From Microlunatus lacustris (GTDB lineage Bacteria > Actinomycetota > Actinomycetes > Propionibacteriales > Propionibacteriaceae): a stretch of DNA of 64,000 nucleotides. The position numbers were made by a program, and so were the translations under genes. The notes under the pieces were generated by a model. The model had not been told where the DNA came from. It worked only from the letters and a program-made list of their open reading frames with translations, and did no database searches. The stretch is taken from the NCBI GenBank assembly GCA_039527025.1, contig BAAAJN010000015.1, positions 1 through 64,000 on the forward strand. Direction: 5' to 3'. Below, piece after piece: positions 34,422 through 42,949 of this stretch. Numbering within the stretch: position 1 is the first letter of the stretch; each line of letters opens with the position of its first letter.

Positions 34422-35111
34422 ATGAGGACGATCGGGATGCTCGGCGGGATGAGCTGGGAGTCGACGGCGCTGTACTACCGGCTGGCCAACGAGCTGGTCC
34501 GGGAGCGGCTGGGCGGGCTGGCCAGCGCAGACCTGCTGGTCCGCAGCCTCGACTTCGCCGAGGTCCGGGAGCTGCAGCTGGCGGACCGCTGGGACGAGGC
34601 GGCCGAGCTGCTGCTGGGAGAGGCCCGCGCCCTCGAAGCGGCGGGGGCGGAGCTGGTGGTGCTCTGCACCAACTACATGCACAAGACGGCGCCAGCCCTG
34701 GAGGCCGGGCTCGGGGTGCCGTTCCTGCACATCGCCGACGTCGCCGCTGGCGCGGCCCAGGCGCTCGGCGCCACCCGCGTCGGCCTCACCGGCGTGGGCG
34801 CGACCATGACCGAGCCCTTCTACGCCGAGCGGCTGGCCGGGCACGGCCTGGAGGTGCTGGTGCCGGACGAGGCGGACCGTCACGTCCTGGACCGCGCGAT
34901 CTTCGACGAGCTGTGCCGCGGGGTGCTGTCCGAGGAGACCCGCACCGTGCTGCGCGCCGTGCTCGGCCGCCTGGTCGAGAGCGGGGCCCAGGCGGTCGTG
35001 CTGGGCTGCACCGAGCTGGAGCTGCTGCTCACCGCCCCCGACTGCGCGGTGCCGCTGCTGCCGACGGTGCAGCTGCACGTCCAGGCGGCGATCGACACCT
35101 CGCTCGCCTGA
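34422..35111 (+). CDS. Aspartate/glutamate racemase-family protein
   Basis: The 229-residue protein starts with MRTIGMLGGMSWESTALYYR and has both catalytic Cys: LCTNYMHK and LGCTELELL. The family interconverts L- and D-amino acids, or is YgeA-like with broad specificity. Its stop overlaps the ATG of a GNAT gene (TGATG), so the two are co-translated. Confidence 0.92.
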   Translation: MRTIGMLGGMSWESTALYYRLANELVRERLGGLASADLLVRSLDFAEVRELQLADRWDEAAELLLGEARALEAAGAELVVLCTNYMHKTAPALEAGLGVPFLHIADVAAGAAQALGATRVGLTGVGATMTEPFYAERLAGHGLEVLVPDEADRHVLDRAIFDELCRGVLSEETRTVLRAVLGRLVESGAQAVVLGCTELELLLTAPDCAVPLLPTVQLHVQAAIDTSLA

Positions 35112-36001
35112 TGGCCAGCCCGATGCCACCCCTCCCTGACCGGGCCGGCGCGGTGGTCACCGCCTTGCTGCCGGCCGATCTGCCGGACGTGTGGACGGCG
35201 TCGCCCGGGCTGGCTCCGCTCGCCGCGGCCGGGCCGGCGCCGACCGGCTGGGTGGTCCGCGGCGAGCGCGGCGCCCTGCTCGGCGCGGTCGTCGACCTGC
35301 CGGGCCGGGCGGCGGACGGGCCGGCCGGGGCCTGGTCCGCGTCGTCGCCGCGCGTCCTGGCCGACCTCTACACCGTCGCGGCCGCCACCTGGCTGGCCGA
35401 CGGGATCACCACCCACCGGGTCGTCCTCCCGTGCGGGGACCCGCTGGAGCCGGCGCTCGTCGACCTCGGGTTCGGCCACCAGCAGGCGTTCGGGTCGGTG
35501 CTGCGAGCGGCTCTGGACAGCGCGGCCTCCACCGACGTCGACGTCGTCGACGTCCGTCCTGCCACCTGGACCGACCTGCCGGCGCTGGCTGCGGTGGTGC
35601 CCCTGGTGGCCCGGCACCAGGGGGCGTCCCCGGTGTTCGCGCCGCGGACACCGGGGTTCTTCGAGCAGCTGGCCGGCTCGCTGGAGGAGTTCGTCGAGGC
35701 CCCTGACCGGGCGGCGCTGCTGGCCGTCGACGGGGCGCAGGTGGTCGGCTTCGTGCTGGTCGAGGTGGACGGACCCCAGGTCGAGCTGGTGCTGGCGGGC
35801 ACCACCGCCGAGCGGCGCGGACGTGGCGTGGCCCGGAGGCTGGTCGGTGCGGCCGCGGCCTGGGGGGCCACCCGCGGCGCCGACCGGGTGGTGGCGGACT
35901 GGCGGACGACCAACCCGGCGGCCGCCGGCTTGTGGCGCTCGGTCGGGCTGCGCGTGGACGCCTACCGCTGGGCCCGGACGATCGATCCGACGCCGACCTG
36001 A
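35111..36001 (+). CDS. GNAT-family N-acetyltransferase
   Basis: The 296-residue protein appears to be two tandem GNAT-like halves. The C-terminal half has the acetyl-CoA loop TTAERRGRGVARRLVGAAAA and NPAAAGLWRSVGLRVDAYRW. The overlap with the racemase gene suggests they act on related amino-acid or sugar substrates, but that is inference. Confidence 0.85.
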   Translation: MASPMPPLPDRAGAVVTALLPADLPDVWTASPGLAPLAAAGPAPTGWVVRGERGALLGAVVDLPGRAADGPAGAWSASSPRVLADLYTVAAATWLADGITTHRVVLPCGDPLEPALVDLGFGHQQAFGSVLRAALDSAASTDVDVVDVRPATWTDLPALAAVVPLVARHQGASPVFAPRTPGFFEQLAGSLEEFVEAPDRAALLAVDGAQVVGFVLVEVDGPQVELVLAGTTAERRGRGVARRLVGAAAAWGATRGADRVVADWRTTNPAAAGLWRSVGLRVDAYRWARTIDPTPT

Positions 36002-36019
36002 CCACGGAGGAGAGCCACG

Positions 36020-36412
36020 ATGCCAGAGCGCAGCGGAGCGGGGCGCGCCGCCCTGCGGATCGAGATCTTCCCGCGCGACCTCGACCCCGTCGTCGACTTC
36101 TACACCGGCGTGCTCGGCTTCGAGCTCGTCCGCGACGAGCGCGACCGGGACTGGCCCTACGTCGCCCTGCAGCGCGACGAGGTGCGGATCGGTGCCGCCC
36201 GCCGGGACGACCCGGTGGACCTCGCCCACCGCCGGCCGCCCAGCGGGACCGAGATCGTCCTCGAGGTCGACGACGTCGCGGGTGAGCGGGACCGGGTCGC
36301 CGCCTGCTGGCCGCTGGAGGAGGACCTGGTCGAGCGGCCCTGGGGGGTGACCGACTTCCGGGTCCTGGATCCCGCCGGCTACTACTTGCGGCTCACCGAC
36401 CGGGACCGCTGA
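36020..36412 (+). CDS. VOC-family (glyoxalase/bleomycin-resistance-like) protein
   Basis: The 130-residue protein is a single VOC domain: RIEIFPRDLDPVVDFYTGVL, VALQRDEVRIGA and WGVTDFRVLDPAGYYLRL. Members bind a metal and act as lyases, dioxygenases or drug-binding proteins. It follows the GNAT gene by 18 nt after a GGAGGAG site. Its last 20 bases overlap the end of the convergent glycosyltransferase gene. Confidence 0.88.
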   Translation: MPERSGAGRAALRIEIFPRDLDPVVDFYTGVLGFELVRDERDRDWPYVALQRDEVRIGAARRDDPVDLAHRRPPSGTEIVLEVDDVAGERDRVAACWPLEEDLVERPWGVTDFRVLDPAGYYLRLTDRDR

Positions 36413-37598
36413 CCAGGCTCTCCAGCAACTCGCACGCCCGCGCCGCCCCGTCCTCCTGCCCGATGGCGGTGCTCGTCCGGCGCAGGGCCGGCCGGTAGCC
36501 GTCGAGGTCGTCCAGGGCCTGGCCCAGCCGACGCCGGTCGAGCCGGCGCTGCGGGATCGGGGCCGGCCCCAACCCGGCCCGGTGCAGCACGCGGCCCCAG
36601 AACGGTTGGTCGGCGAGGAAGGGCACCACCACCGAGACGGTGCCGGCCCGGGCGGTTGCGTGCACGGTGCCGGCCCCGCCGTGGTGCACCGCGACGGCGG
36701 CGTGCGGCAGGACCTCGGCGTGCGGCACCGCCCGGACCGCGAGCACGTCCTCGCCCTGCAGCGCCGCCGGCAGCGCGAGCCCGCCCCAACCGGTGGCGAG
36801 CAGGACGGCGAGGCCCCGGGCGCGCGCGGCGGCGACCACGACCGCGGCCCGTCGCTGCGGGTCACCGGCCGCCATCGAGCCGAACCCGGCGTACAGGAAC
36901 GGCGAACGCGCCACGAAGGCCGCCACCTGCGGGACCAGTGCTTCCGGGCGGTGCTGCTGCCAGGTGCCGGTGAGGTGCACCGAGGCCGGCCAGTCGGTCG
37001 GCCGCGGCAGCAGGTGCCGGCTGACCGGTACCAGGGTCAGCTGGGCCGGACCGGTGCGGCGCCCCGCGGGCAGCCCGGCGACGCGCCGCGCCTCCTCCAG
37101 CTCGCCGGCGAACATCCGGACGCTCGCGGCCGCCGCCAGGTAGGTGGCCCGGTTCAGCGGTCCGAGGTCGACGTCCACCACCCCCGGCGCGGGGAAGGCG
37201 CGGGTCGCGGTGACGGAGGGGGTGATCTCGGCGACGACCCGCGGCACCCCCAGCCGCTCGGCGGCCAGCCCTGCCGACAGCACCTTGGGGTGGTGGACGA
37301 CGACGTCCGGGACGAAGTCCAGGCTCTCCCGCACGGCACGGAGCAGGAGGGTCCGCATCAGCGGACGGACCGTCGTCCGCAGCGTGCGCGCCGCGGCCAG
37401 CGGGGAGACGCCCTGGCGGTCCACCAGGGCGGCGTAGTCGACGCCGAGGGTCACCGCGTCCAGCTCGGCCAGGTCGACGCCGCTGTTCTCGGGCAGGCCC
37501 AGCCGCACCTGGTGCCCGCGGCGGCGCGCCTCGTGGGCGAGGGCCACGAAGGGTTCGACGTCGCCCCGCGACCCGGCGGTCAGCAGCAGCAGCCGCAT
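36393..37598 (-). CDS. GT1-family glycosyltransferase
   Basis: The 401-residue protein begins MRLLLLTAGSRGDVEPFVAL, a standard GT1 start, and its C-terminal nucleotide-sugar domain shows AVAVHHGGAGTVHATARAGT and VVPFLADQPFWGRVLHRAGL. It probably glycosylates a small hydrophobic acceptor (macrolide, sterol or glycolipid), as such UGT-like enzymes do. ATG 37596-37598 follows a GAGGAGG site. A perfect TetR-type site lies about 150 nt upstream. Confidence 0.9.
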   Translation of the reverse strand: MRLLLLTAGSRGDVEPFVALAHEARRRGHQVRLGLPENSGVDLAELDAVTLGVDYAALVDRQGVSPLAAARTLRTTVRPLMRTLLLRAVRESLDFVPDVVVHHPKVLSAGLAAERLGVPRVVAEITPSVTATRAFPAPGVVDVDLGPLNRATYLAAAASVRMFAGELEEARRVAGLPAGRRTGPAQLTLVPVSRHLLPRPTDWPASVHLTGTWQQHRPEALVPQVAAFVARSPFLYAGFGSMAAGDPQRRAAVVVAAARARGLAVLLATGWGGLALPAALQGEDVLAVRAVPHAEVLPHAAVAVHHGGAGTVHATARAGTVSVVVPFLADQPFWGRVLHRAGLGPAPIPQRRLDRRRLGQALDDLDGYRPALRRTSTAIGQEDGAARACELLESLVSGPGR

Positions 37599-37904
37599 GG
37601 GTGCCTCCTCTCCCGACCACGGTCGGGTCGTCTCGTGCTCTCCGCACCGTTGTGCCACGCCCGCCTCGACCGCGGCTGAACGGGCCGACCGGTCCCACGG
37701 CGAGGACAGCAGTGTGGCGCAAGGGCTGCGCATCCACCGGTCGATCCTCTACTTTCGTAGAGTGAGTCTGCAGCGCCCGACCCCCGGACGGTCTACGCGG
37801 CGCTGGCGCCCTTCGAGGACCAGCTCGTCGTGGCGGGCACGACGGTGGCGGTCTGGGGACGGTCGCCGCGCTGCCGACCCGGCGGGTGAGCGAGCAGCTG
37901 TGGT
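37599..37904. other. Intergenic region with operator
   Basis: About 300 bases hold no recognisable gene. The useful content is the operator at 37747-37762. An open stretch at about 37790-37890 (VYAALAPFEDQLVVAG) may be a gene remnant, but I cannot assign it. Confidence 0.35.
37747..37762. promoter_or_regulatory. TetR operator, copy 1
   Basis: CTCTAC, four bases, GTAGAG: perfect 6-bp arms. The same arms with the same spacing occur at 38581-38596, on the other side of the TetR gene at 37905-38528. This copy sits in the control region of the glycosyltransferase. Confidence 0.7.
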
Positions 37905-38528
37905 TCAGCCCGTGCTGGCCCGCGGCAGGCCGCTGAGGTAGGCGTGCAGCACCGCGGCCGCGTCGGTCGGCGGACCGGACGCACTGCTGCCGGCCAGCCG
38001 GTCGAACAGGAGGCCGTCCACCAGGGCCACCAGGCCGCGAGCCTGACCGGCCGCGTCGGGCACGTCGAGCTGCTCGAGCAGCGCCTGCGCCCGGGTCAGC
38101 AGCGAGGCCCGCACCGGTGAGGCGCTGGTCAGGAAGGCGTGCAGCTCGGGGTCGTCGGTGAGGTCGACGGCCAGCGCCCAGCGGACCAGGTGGTCGTCGC
38201 GGCGCAGGGCCAACCGGTCGAGCAGGGCGGCCAGCGCCTGGCTGAGCTCCTCGACCGAGGGCGGCCTGGCCGCCGCGGCCGGGGCCGGGGCGGCGCTGAC
38301 GTCGGACGTCGTCCGCTCGGCGAGCCGGCGGACCACCGCCTCCACCAGCAGCCGACGGGTCCGCAGGTAGTACGACGTCGAGCCGGCCGGCAGGTCGAGC
38401 TCCCGGTCGACCGCCCTGTGGGTGAGCGCCCGCAGGCCGTCGCGGGCGATGATCGTGATCGCCGCCTCGGCCATCGCCAGCCGGCGGTCGCCGGTCACCG
38501 GCGGGCGGGCCGGGGTGGTCGAGGTCAC
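37905..38528 (-). CDS. TetR-family transcriptional regulator
   Basis: The 207-residue protein has a TetR DNA-binding domain (RRLAMAEAAITIIARDGLRA, HRAVDRELDLPAGSTSYYLR) and a TetR_C_6-like ligand domain. The two identical-type sites CTCTAC-N4-GTAGAG, one on each side of the gene, are almost certainly its targets. They point to joint control of the glycosyltransferase, the FAD monooxygenase and itself. Confidence 0.9.
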   Translation of the reverse strand: MTSTTPARPPVTGDRRLAMAEAAITIIARDGLRALTHRAVDRELDLPAGSTSYYLRTRRLLVEAVVRRLAERTTSDVSAAPAPAAAARPPSVEELSQALAALLDRLALRRDDHLVRWALAVDLTDDPELHAFLTSASPVRASLLTRAQALLEQLDVPDAAGQARGLVALVDGLLFDRLAGSSASGPPTDAAAVLHAYLSGLPRASTG

Positions 38529-38580
38529 CGGCCCACGGTACGTGGGCCGTGTCGCAGCAGACCTGTGGCCCCTACACTTC

Positions 38581-38596
38581 CTCTACAGAAGTAGAG
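38581..38596. promoter_or_regulatory. TetR operator, copy 2
   Basis: CTCTAC-N4-GTAGAG again. It lies between the divergent TetR and monooxygenase genes and ends 17 nt before the monooxygenase GTG, so it can repress both. Confidence 0.7.
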
Positions 38597-38613
38597 TCGA
38601 CGAAGGGGGAGCC

Positions 38614-39807
38614 GTGCGGGCCGTGGTGGTGGGGGCGGGGATCGGCGGTCTGGCCGCGGCTGTGGGTCTGCAGCAGGCCGGGACCGAGGTGCTGGTGCTG
38701 GAGCGGGCCGTCGACCTCCGACCGGTCGGGGCCGGGCTCTCGATCTTCAGCAACGGGCTGACCGCGCTGGACGCCCTCGGCCTCGGCGCCGACCTGCGGG
38801 CCCGAGCCGCGGCGCCGAGCGGCATCCTGCGGGCCGGGCAGCGGCGACCTGACGGCCGCTGGCTGACCACGGTCCCGGCGGACGCGCTGCGCGACCTGCG
38901 CGTCGTGCACCGGGCGGCGCTGCAGGAGCTGCTGCTCGGCGCGCTCGCCCCGGGCACGGTGTGGTACGGCGTCGAGGTCCGGACCGTCTCCGGGGAGGCC
39001 GGGAACGTGGTCGTCGACACCACGGCGTCCGGCCCCGGCGCGGTGGACGGCCCCGTCGCCGTGGTCGTGGCGGCGGACGGGCTGCGCAGCCGGGTGCGGG
39101 CGTCCTGGCCGCACGACCCGGGCCTGCGCTACGCCGGGTACACCGCGTGGCGCGGCGTCACCGCGGATCCGGTGGACCTCGACGGCGGGGCGGGGGAGAC
39201 CTGGGGCCGCGGCCTGCGGTTCGGCGTCGCCCCGCTGGGTGACGGTCGCGTCTACTGGTTCGCGGTCGCCTCCGTCCCCGCCGGGGGCCGGACCCCTGAC
39301 GAGCACGCCGAGGTGCGACGGCTGTTCGGGCGCTGGCACGCGCCGGTGCCCGCGCTCCTCGAGGCGACCGACCCGGCCGCGGTCCTGCGCCACGACGTGC
39401 ACGACCTCGCCCACCCGTTGCGCACGTTCCGGCGCGGCGGCTGCGTGCTGCTCGGCGACGCCGCTCACGCCATGACCCCGGACCTCGGCCAGGGCGGCAA
39501 CCTGGCGCTGGAGGACGGCGTCACCCTGGCCCGCCTGCTGGGCGCCCAGGCCCGCGAGGAGCAGCCGGACCCGACGGCCCTCGACGCGGCCCTCGCCCGC
39601 TACGACCGGCTGCGCCGTCGCCGGACCCGACCGGTGGCTCGGCAGGCGCGTGCCCTCGGCCGGATGGGCCAGGTCGCAGACCCGGTGGCCGCCGCCCTGC
39701 GGGACGCCGTCCTGCGGCGCGTCCCGCCGTCGGCGGCCGCGTCCCGGGTGCGGGCCATGCAGGCCTGGGAGCCGCCGCCCGCTTGCGCCGACCTTGCGCG
39801 GCCCTGA
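38614..39807 (+). CDS. FAD-dependent aromatic monooxygenase
   Basis: The 397-residue flavoprotein has the FAD/NAD(P) motif VVVGAGIGGLAAAVGLQQAG at its N-terminus, the DG motif VVAADGLRSRVR and the second FAD motif GCVLLGDAAHAMTPDLGQGG. It belongs to the PHBH/TetX-like class A hydroxylases, which oxidise aromatic or drug-like compounds with NAD(P)H and O2. The GTG start follows an AAGGGGGA site. Together with the divergent TetR gene it looks like an inducible xenobiotic-response pair. Confidence 0.92.
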   Translation: MRAVVVGAGIGGLAAAVGLQQAGTEVLVLERAVDLRPVGAGLSIFSNGLTALDALGLGADLRARAAAPSGILRAGQRRPDGRWLTTVPADALRDLRVVHRAALQELLLGALAPGTVWYGVEVRTVSGEAGNVVVDTTASGPGAVDGPVAVVVAADGLRSRVRASWPHDPGLRYAGYTAWRGVTADPVDLDGGAGETWGRGLRFGVAPLGDGRVYWFAVASVPAGGRTPDEHAEVRRLFGRWHAPVPALLEATDPAAVLRHDVHDLAHPLRTFRRGGCVLLGDAAHAMTPDLGQGGNLALEDGVTLARLLGAQAREEQPDPTALDAALARYDRLRRRRTRPVARQARALGRMGQVADPVAAALRDAVLRRVPPSAAASRVRAMQAWEPPPACADLARP

Positions 39808-39903
39808 GCGGTGGCCGGCTCCGCCGGTTCAGGACCGGTCCAGGACGGCGGGGGAGAACAGGTGGCACCGGCGACACGGTCGCCCCGACCTCACCACTGC
39901 GTC

Positions 39904-40490
39904 ATGCCGCCCCTGCTCCGCTGGCAGACGGACTTCCCGCCCGTCACCGACGCGCGGCTCAGCGCCGTTGGGGCCGCCGGGGCCCGCCTGGTCTACGCCG
40001 ACGACACCTGGATGTACGGACGGGTGGACGGCCCGATGACTCCGCAGACCCCGGACCGGCCGGTGAGCAGCCGGGAGCGGGGTCCGCTCGCTGATCGCCG
40101 GCAACATCTTCGGGGCCGCCCGGCGGGGCCGGTCGCGCACTGGTTCGGCGACACCGACGTCCCGATCACCCCGACCTTCGTCGACGACTTCGCCCGCACG
40201 CTGGCCGCGGTGGGCACGTGACAGCAGTGCCTCGGCGGTCTGGCACGTCCCGCACCCGGCTCCGACCACCGGGCGGGCCCTGGTGGCCAAGGCGTTCCGG
40301 CAGACCGGGCACCCGGTGCGGCTGCAGCGCCACAGCGCCCGCCAGCTGCGGGTACTGGGGCTGGTCGCGCCGGTGGCCCGGGCCGGCGCGGAACTGGTCT
40401 ACCAGTTCGAGCAGCCGTTCGTGGTGGACGGCGCCGCGACGCGGGACCGCTACGGCGTCCAGCGCACCCGCTACCGCGACGGGGTGCCGG
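39904..40490 (+). pseudogene. Decayed NAD(P)-dependent epimerase/dehydratase-like gene
   Basis: Pieces in different frames line up as one protein: ARLVYADDTWMYGRVDGPMT, then HWFGDTDVPITPTFVDDFAR, then WHVPHP (frame change after the TGA at about 40219) and LGLVAPVARAGAELVYQFEQ. The family start with the Rossmann motif is absent, the middle is shortened and there are at least two frame changes. It is not functional as written. Confidence 0.7.
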
Positions 40491-40926
40491 CCAGCTGGGC
40501 CGTGCTGCTCCTCCCCCCGCTGGCCCGGCAGGGTCTGCCGCTCCCGGTGGTGGTGCTGGCCACCACCTGGCTCGTGCTGCTGCCCGCCGCCCTGCTGGTC
40601 ACCGCCGCCGCAGACGGCCGGCCGGGGGTGCGCGGCCTGCTGCGGTCGGTGCTGCGCCGGCCGCGCGGAGCGGGTCGGTGGCCCGCCGCGGTGCTGCCGG
40701 TTGCCCTTGCGACTGCTCGTGGCCACGGTCGCCGGCACCGCTGCCTGCGTGCTGCCGGCGGCTCTCCTGCACGGCTGCTTCAACGCCTCGGCCGACGAGG
40801 GCAGGCTGGTCGACACGGTGGTCACCGGGGTCGACGCCGATCTGCTCGGCACCGGGGTGGCCGTCCTCCTCAGTGCGGGGGCCCTCGCGGTACGCCGCAC
40901 CGAGCGGCTCCGACGGGCTGGGGCCG
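40491..40926 (+). pseudogene. Decayed CPBP-type membrane protease gene
   Basis: One frame gives hydrophobic segments (PVVVLATTWLVLLPAALLVT, RGLLRSVLRRPRGAGRWPAA), then a frame change gives LLHGCFNASADEGRLVDTVV and VAVLLSAGALAVRRTER. These match the start and end of CPBP (CAAX-protease-like) intramembrane proteins. The central catalytic region is missing. Confidence 0.6.
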
Positions 40927-40939
40927 GCCCAGGACGTGA

Positions 40940-41032
40940 GAAGTCCGCGACCACCTGCTCGGGGGTTCAGGTGGTCGCGGACTTCGATCAGGGTGTCGGG
41001 GACCATGCTCGGGGGTTCATGGACCCCGACAC
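40940..41032. repeat. Twin large hairpins with identical 10-nt loops
   Basis: Hairpin 1 has perfect 18-bp arms (40940-40957, 40968-40985). Hairpin 2 has 15-bp arms with one mismatch (40993-41007, 41018-41032). The stems differ completely, but both loops are CTCGGGGGTT (40958-40967 and 41008-41017), and only 7 nt separate the two. This is more than terminator structure requires and suggests a protein-recognised or mobile palindromic element. Confidence 0.8.
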
Positions 41033-41073
41033 AGCCCCCACTCTAGAGGCGTTTCCCGGCGGTGGCGACCAGA

Positions 41074-41113
41074 TCCGTGTCCACAAGCGGACATCGCCGA
41101 AACTGGACACGGA
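41074..41113. terminator. 10-bp stem-loop
   Basis: The arms TCCGTGTCCA at 41074-41083 and its complement at 41104-41113 enclose a 20-nt loop. It lies just downstream of the leftward small gene at 41129-41350, for which it may be the terminator. Confidence 0.5.
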
Positions 41114-41128
41114 CTGAGCCGCGGCGAG

Positions 41129-41350
41129 CTAGCGCCAGCGCTCGGCGATCCGCGCGGCGAGCTCGTAGATGCGCTTCTCGCCCGGTGTCTCCGACGGGTC
41201 GCGGCGCGCGGCGTCGCGGATGCGGGCGGCAATCTCGACCCGGACCTGCTGCTGGGCCTGGCGGAGGTCGTCCCCGACGCCGTAGTCGAAGTCGCGGGTG
41301 TCGAAACCGGCTTCCCGGAGGGCACCTTCCCCGGTCAGGTCGGACGACAT
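41129..41350 (-). CDS. Small conserved-looking hypothetical protein
   Basis: The 73-residue, charged, mostly helical protein (LREAGFDTRDFDYGVGDDLR, AQQQVRVEIAARIRDAARRD) has no family I recognise. ATG 41348-41350 gives a compact protein. A start 17 codons upstream is possible. It stands alone. Confidence 0.5.
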   Translation of the reverse strand: MSSDLTGEGALREAGFDTRDFDYGVGDDLRQAQQQVRVEIAARIRDAARRDPSETPGEKRIYELAARIAERWR

Positions 41351-41711
41351 GGCTGCTCCCCGGAGGTCGTGCCGAGGTCGGCGGGCCTCGGACGCGGCCA
41401 ATCTGCTCCGCCAGGCTCAGGTGCGGGTCCACGTCTCTGCACCCGAGGCTCAGGAGATGCTCAGCATCACCGCAGGTGCCTGTCCGCACACGGCGTCAGC
41501 GCCTCCCGGGATGGACCCCGTCGGCGAAATCGGACCTGGGTGCGGCTGCCGGCCACCGAACCCCCGGGCAGCAGTCCCTGGCGCCGTTCACAGCGGCTGA
41601 CCGGCGTTGTGGACAACCACTGCTCGTTGATGGTTGCTGTGTTCAGTCTGACCTGTTTGGATGCGTTGGTGGTCCTCCCGGGCCACCTGTCTGCTGGTTG
41701 ACGAGGACGTC

Positions 41712-42941
41712 ATGGGCGCTGCTGGTGTGGCTCGGTGGGCCGTTGCCACCGCGATCGGGCTCAGTGCGGCTGCCGGGCTGCTCGTGTCAACGGGGGTCGA
41801 TCGGGCGTACGCCGGGCCAGACCCCGAACCGAGTTCGGTCTCGCGCTCCGCCGCGACGCCGATCCCCACGCCGGGCACCAGCGCGCAGCAGTCCCTACCA
41901 GCTCAGGGGCCCAGAACTGCGGAGGCGGCGCCTTCATCGAGGGCCGAGACGGGCCACACGCCCCTCCCGTCAGAACCGGCGCCCTCGACCGTTCTGCCAC
42001 AAGCGACGCCGAGCCCAGCCCAGCCGCAGGCCTCGGTGACCTCGAGCCCCGGCCAGCCGCAGGCCTCGCGGACCCCGACTCCGAGTCCGGTGACGCCGCC
42101 CGCGGACGGGACCCCGACACCGAGGTTGGACCCTGAACCATCCGACGACGACCGCCGAGACGTTGCCGCTGCGGTGGAGCCGGTCGCTGATGACCGGTTG
42201 TACGTGGTGGTGGTGTCGCGTTGCGGAGGTGACCGCGGGGCCGCCGTGGAGGTCTCGCTCGCTCTCCTCAGCGAGGAGGACCTGGCGCTGACCTACGTCG
42301 TGACCGACGACAACGAGATCACTCGTACTGGTGCTGTGACCTTGTCGGCGAAGGACGAGGGGGCGGAGTTTGAGATCGACGGGCTCTTCCCCGTGGGCGC
42401 CTACCGCCTGGACCTCTTCGCCGAGGGCGGCGAAGAGCCGATCACCGTGCAGAAATTCGAGGTTCTGCGCTGCCTCGTCCCCACGGTTCAGTGCGAACAG
42501 CTCACCTTGACCAACCCGGCCACGAACCCGAGCGTCGGCGTCTACTACGCAGAAGGTTCGGAGGAGGCAGAGTTCGAGGATTTCGACTTGGAGCCGGGTC
42601 AGAGCCGAGTGCTGAGGACCGACCAAGGGGTGATCCAGTGGGGCGCCGGCACCCTCGTGGGCGGGGCTGGGGAGAACTTCGCCGTGGCCGGCGCCGGGGA
42701 AGGAGACTCACAAGACGGTGGGACGGTTGTGCCTGCCGACTGCGGCCAGGAGTCCCCGTCACCGCGGGCCGCCGCTACCCCCACCACCTCCGACCCAGGC
42801 TCTCGCCCTGACGTCGGGTTGGCCGATACCGGCGGGACCCCTTTCACCGTGGTGGCGCTCATCGGCGGGACTCTGTTGATCGCCGCCGGCGGCCTCGTCC
42901 TCGTGAAGCGCCGAGTTCCACGAGGACCATCGGAGTTCTGA
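41712..42941 (+). CDS. Sortase-anchored surface protein with LAxTG motif
   Basis: The 409-residue protein has a signal peptide (residues 1-37), a long Pro/Thr/Ser-rich stalk to about residue 135, a globular part of about 150-330 (LYVVVVSRCGGDRGAAVEVS, FEIDGLFPVGAYRLDLFAEG), and a cell-wall sorting signal: LADTG, hydrophobic helix and KRR. LAxTG is the form preferred by class E sortases of high-GC actinobacteria. No sortase gene is in the window. The next gene follows after 8 nt and may be co-transcribed. Function unknown. Confidence 0.75.
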   Translation: MGAAGVARWAVATAIGLSAAAGLLVSTGVDRAYAGPDPEPSSVSRSAATPIPTPGTSAQQSLPAQGPRTAEAAPSSRAETGHTPLPSEPAPSTVLPQATPSPAQPQASVTSSPGQPQASRTPTPSPVTPPADGTPTPRLDPEPSDDDRRDVAAAVEPVADDRLYVVVVSRCGGDRGAAVEVSLALLSEEDLALTYVVTDDNEITRTGAVTLSAKDEGAEFEIDGLFPVGAYRLDLFAEGGEEPITVQKFEVLRCLVPTVQCEQLTLTNPATNPSVGVYYAEGSEEAEFEDFDLEPGQSRVLRTDQGVIQWGAGTLVGGAGENFAVAGAGEGDSQDGGTVVPADCGQESPSPRAAATPTTSDPGSRPDVGLADTGGTPFTVVALIGGTLLIAAGGLVLVKRRVPRGPSEF

Positions 42942-42949
42942 GCACCACC

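Noticed and set aside
32190..35129. Signal peptidase-LamG protein extended to 979 codons
   Set aside because: The upstream part runs through the TasA-like and racemase genes in another frame. The ATG overlapping the TasA-like stop is the natural start.
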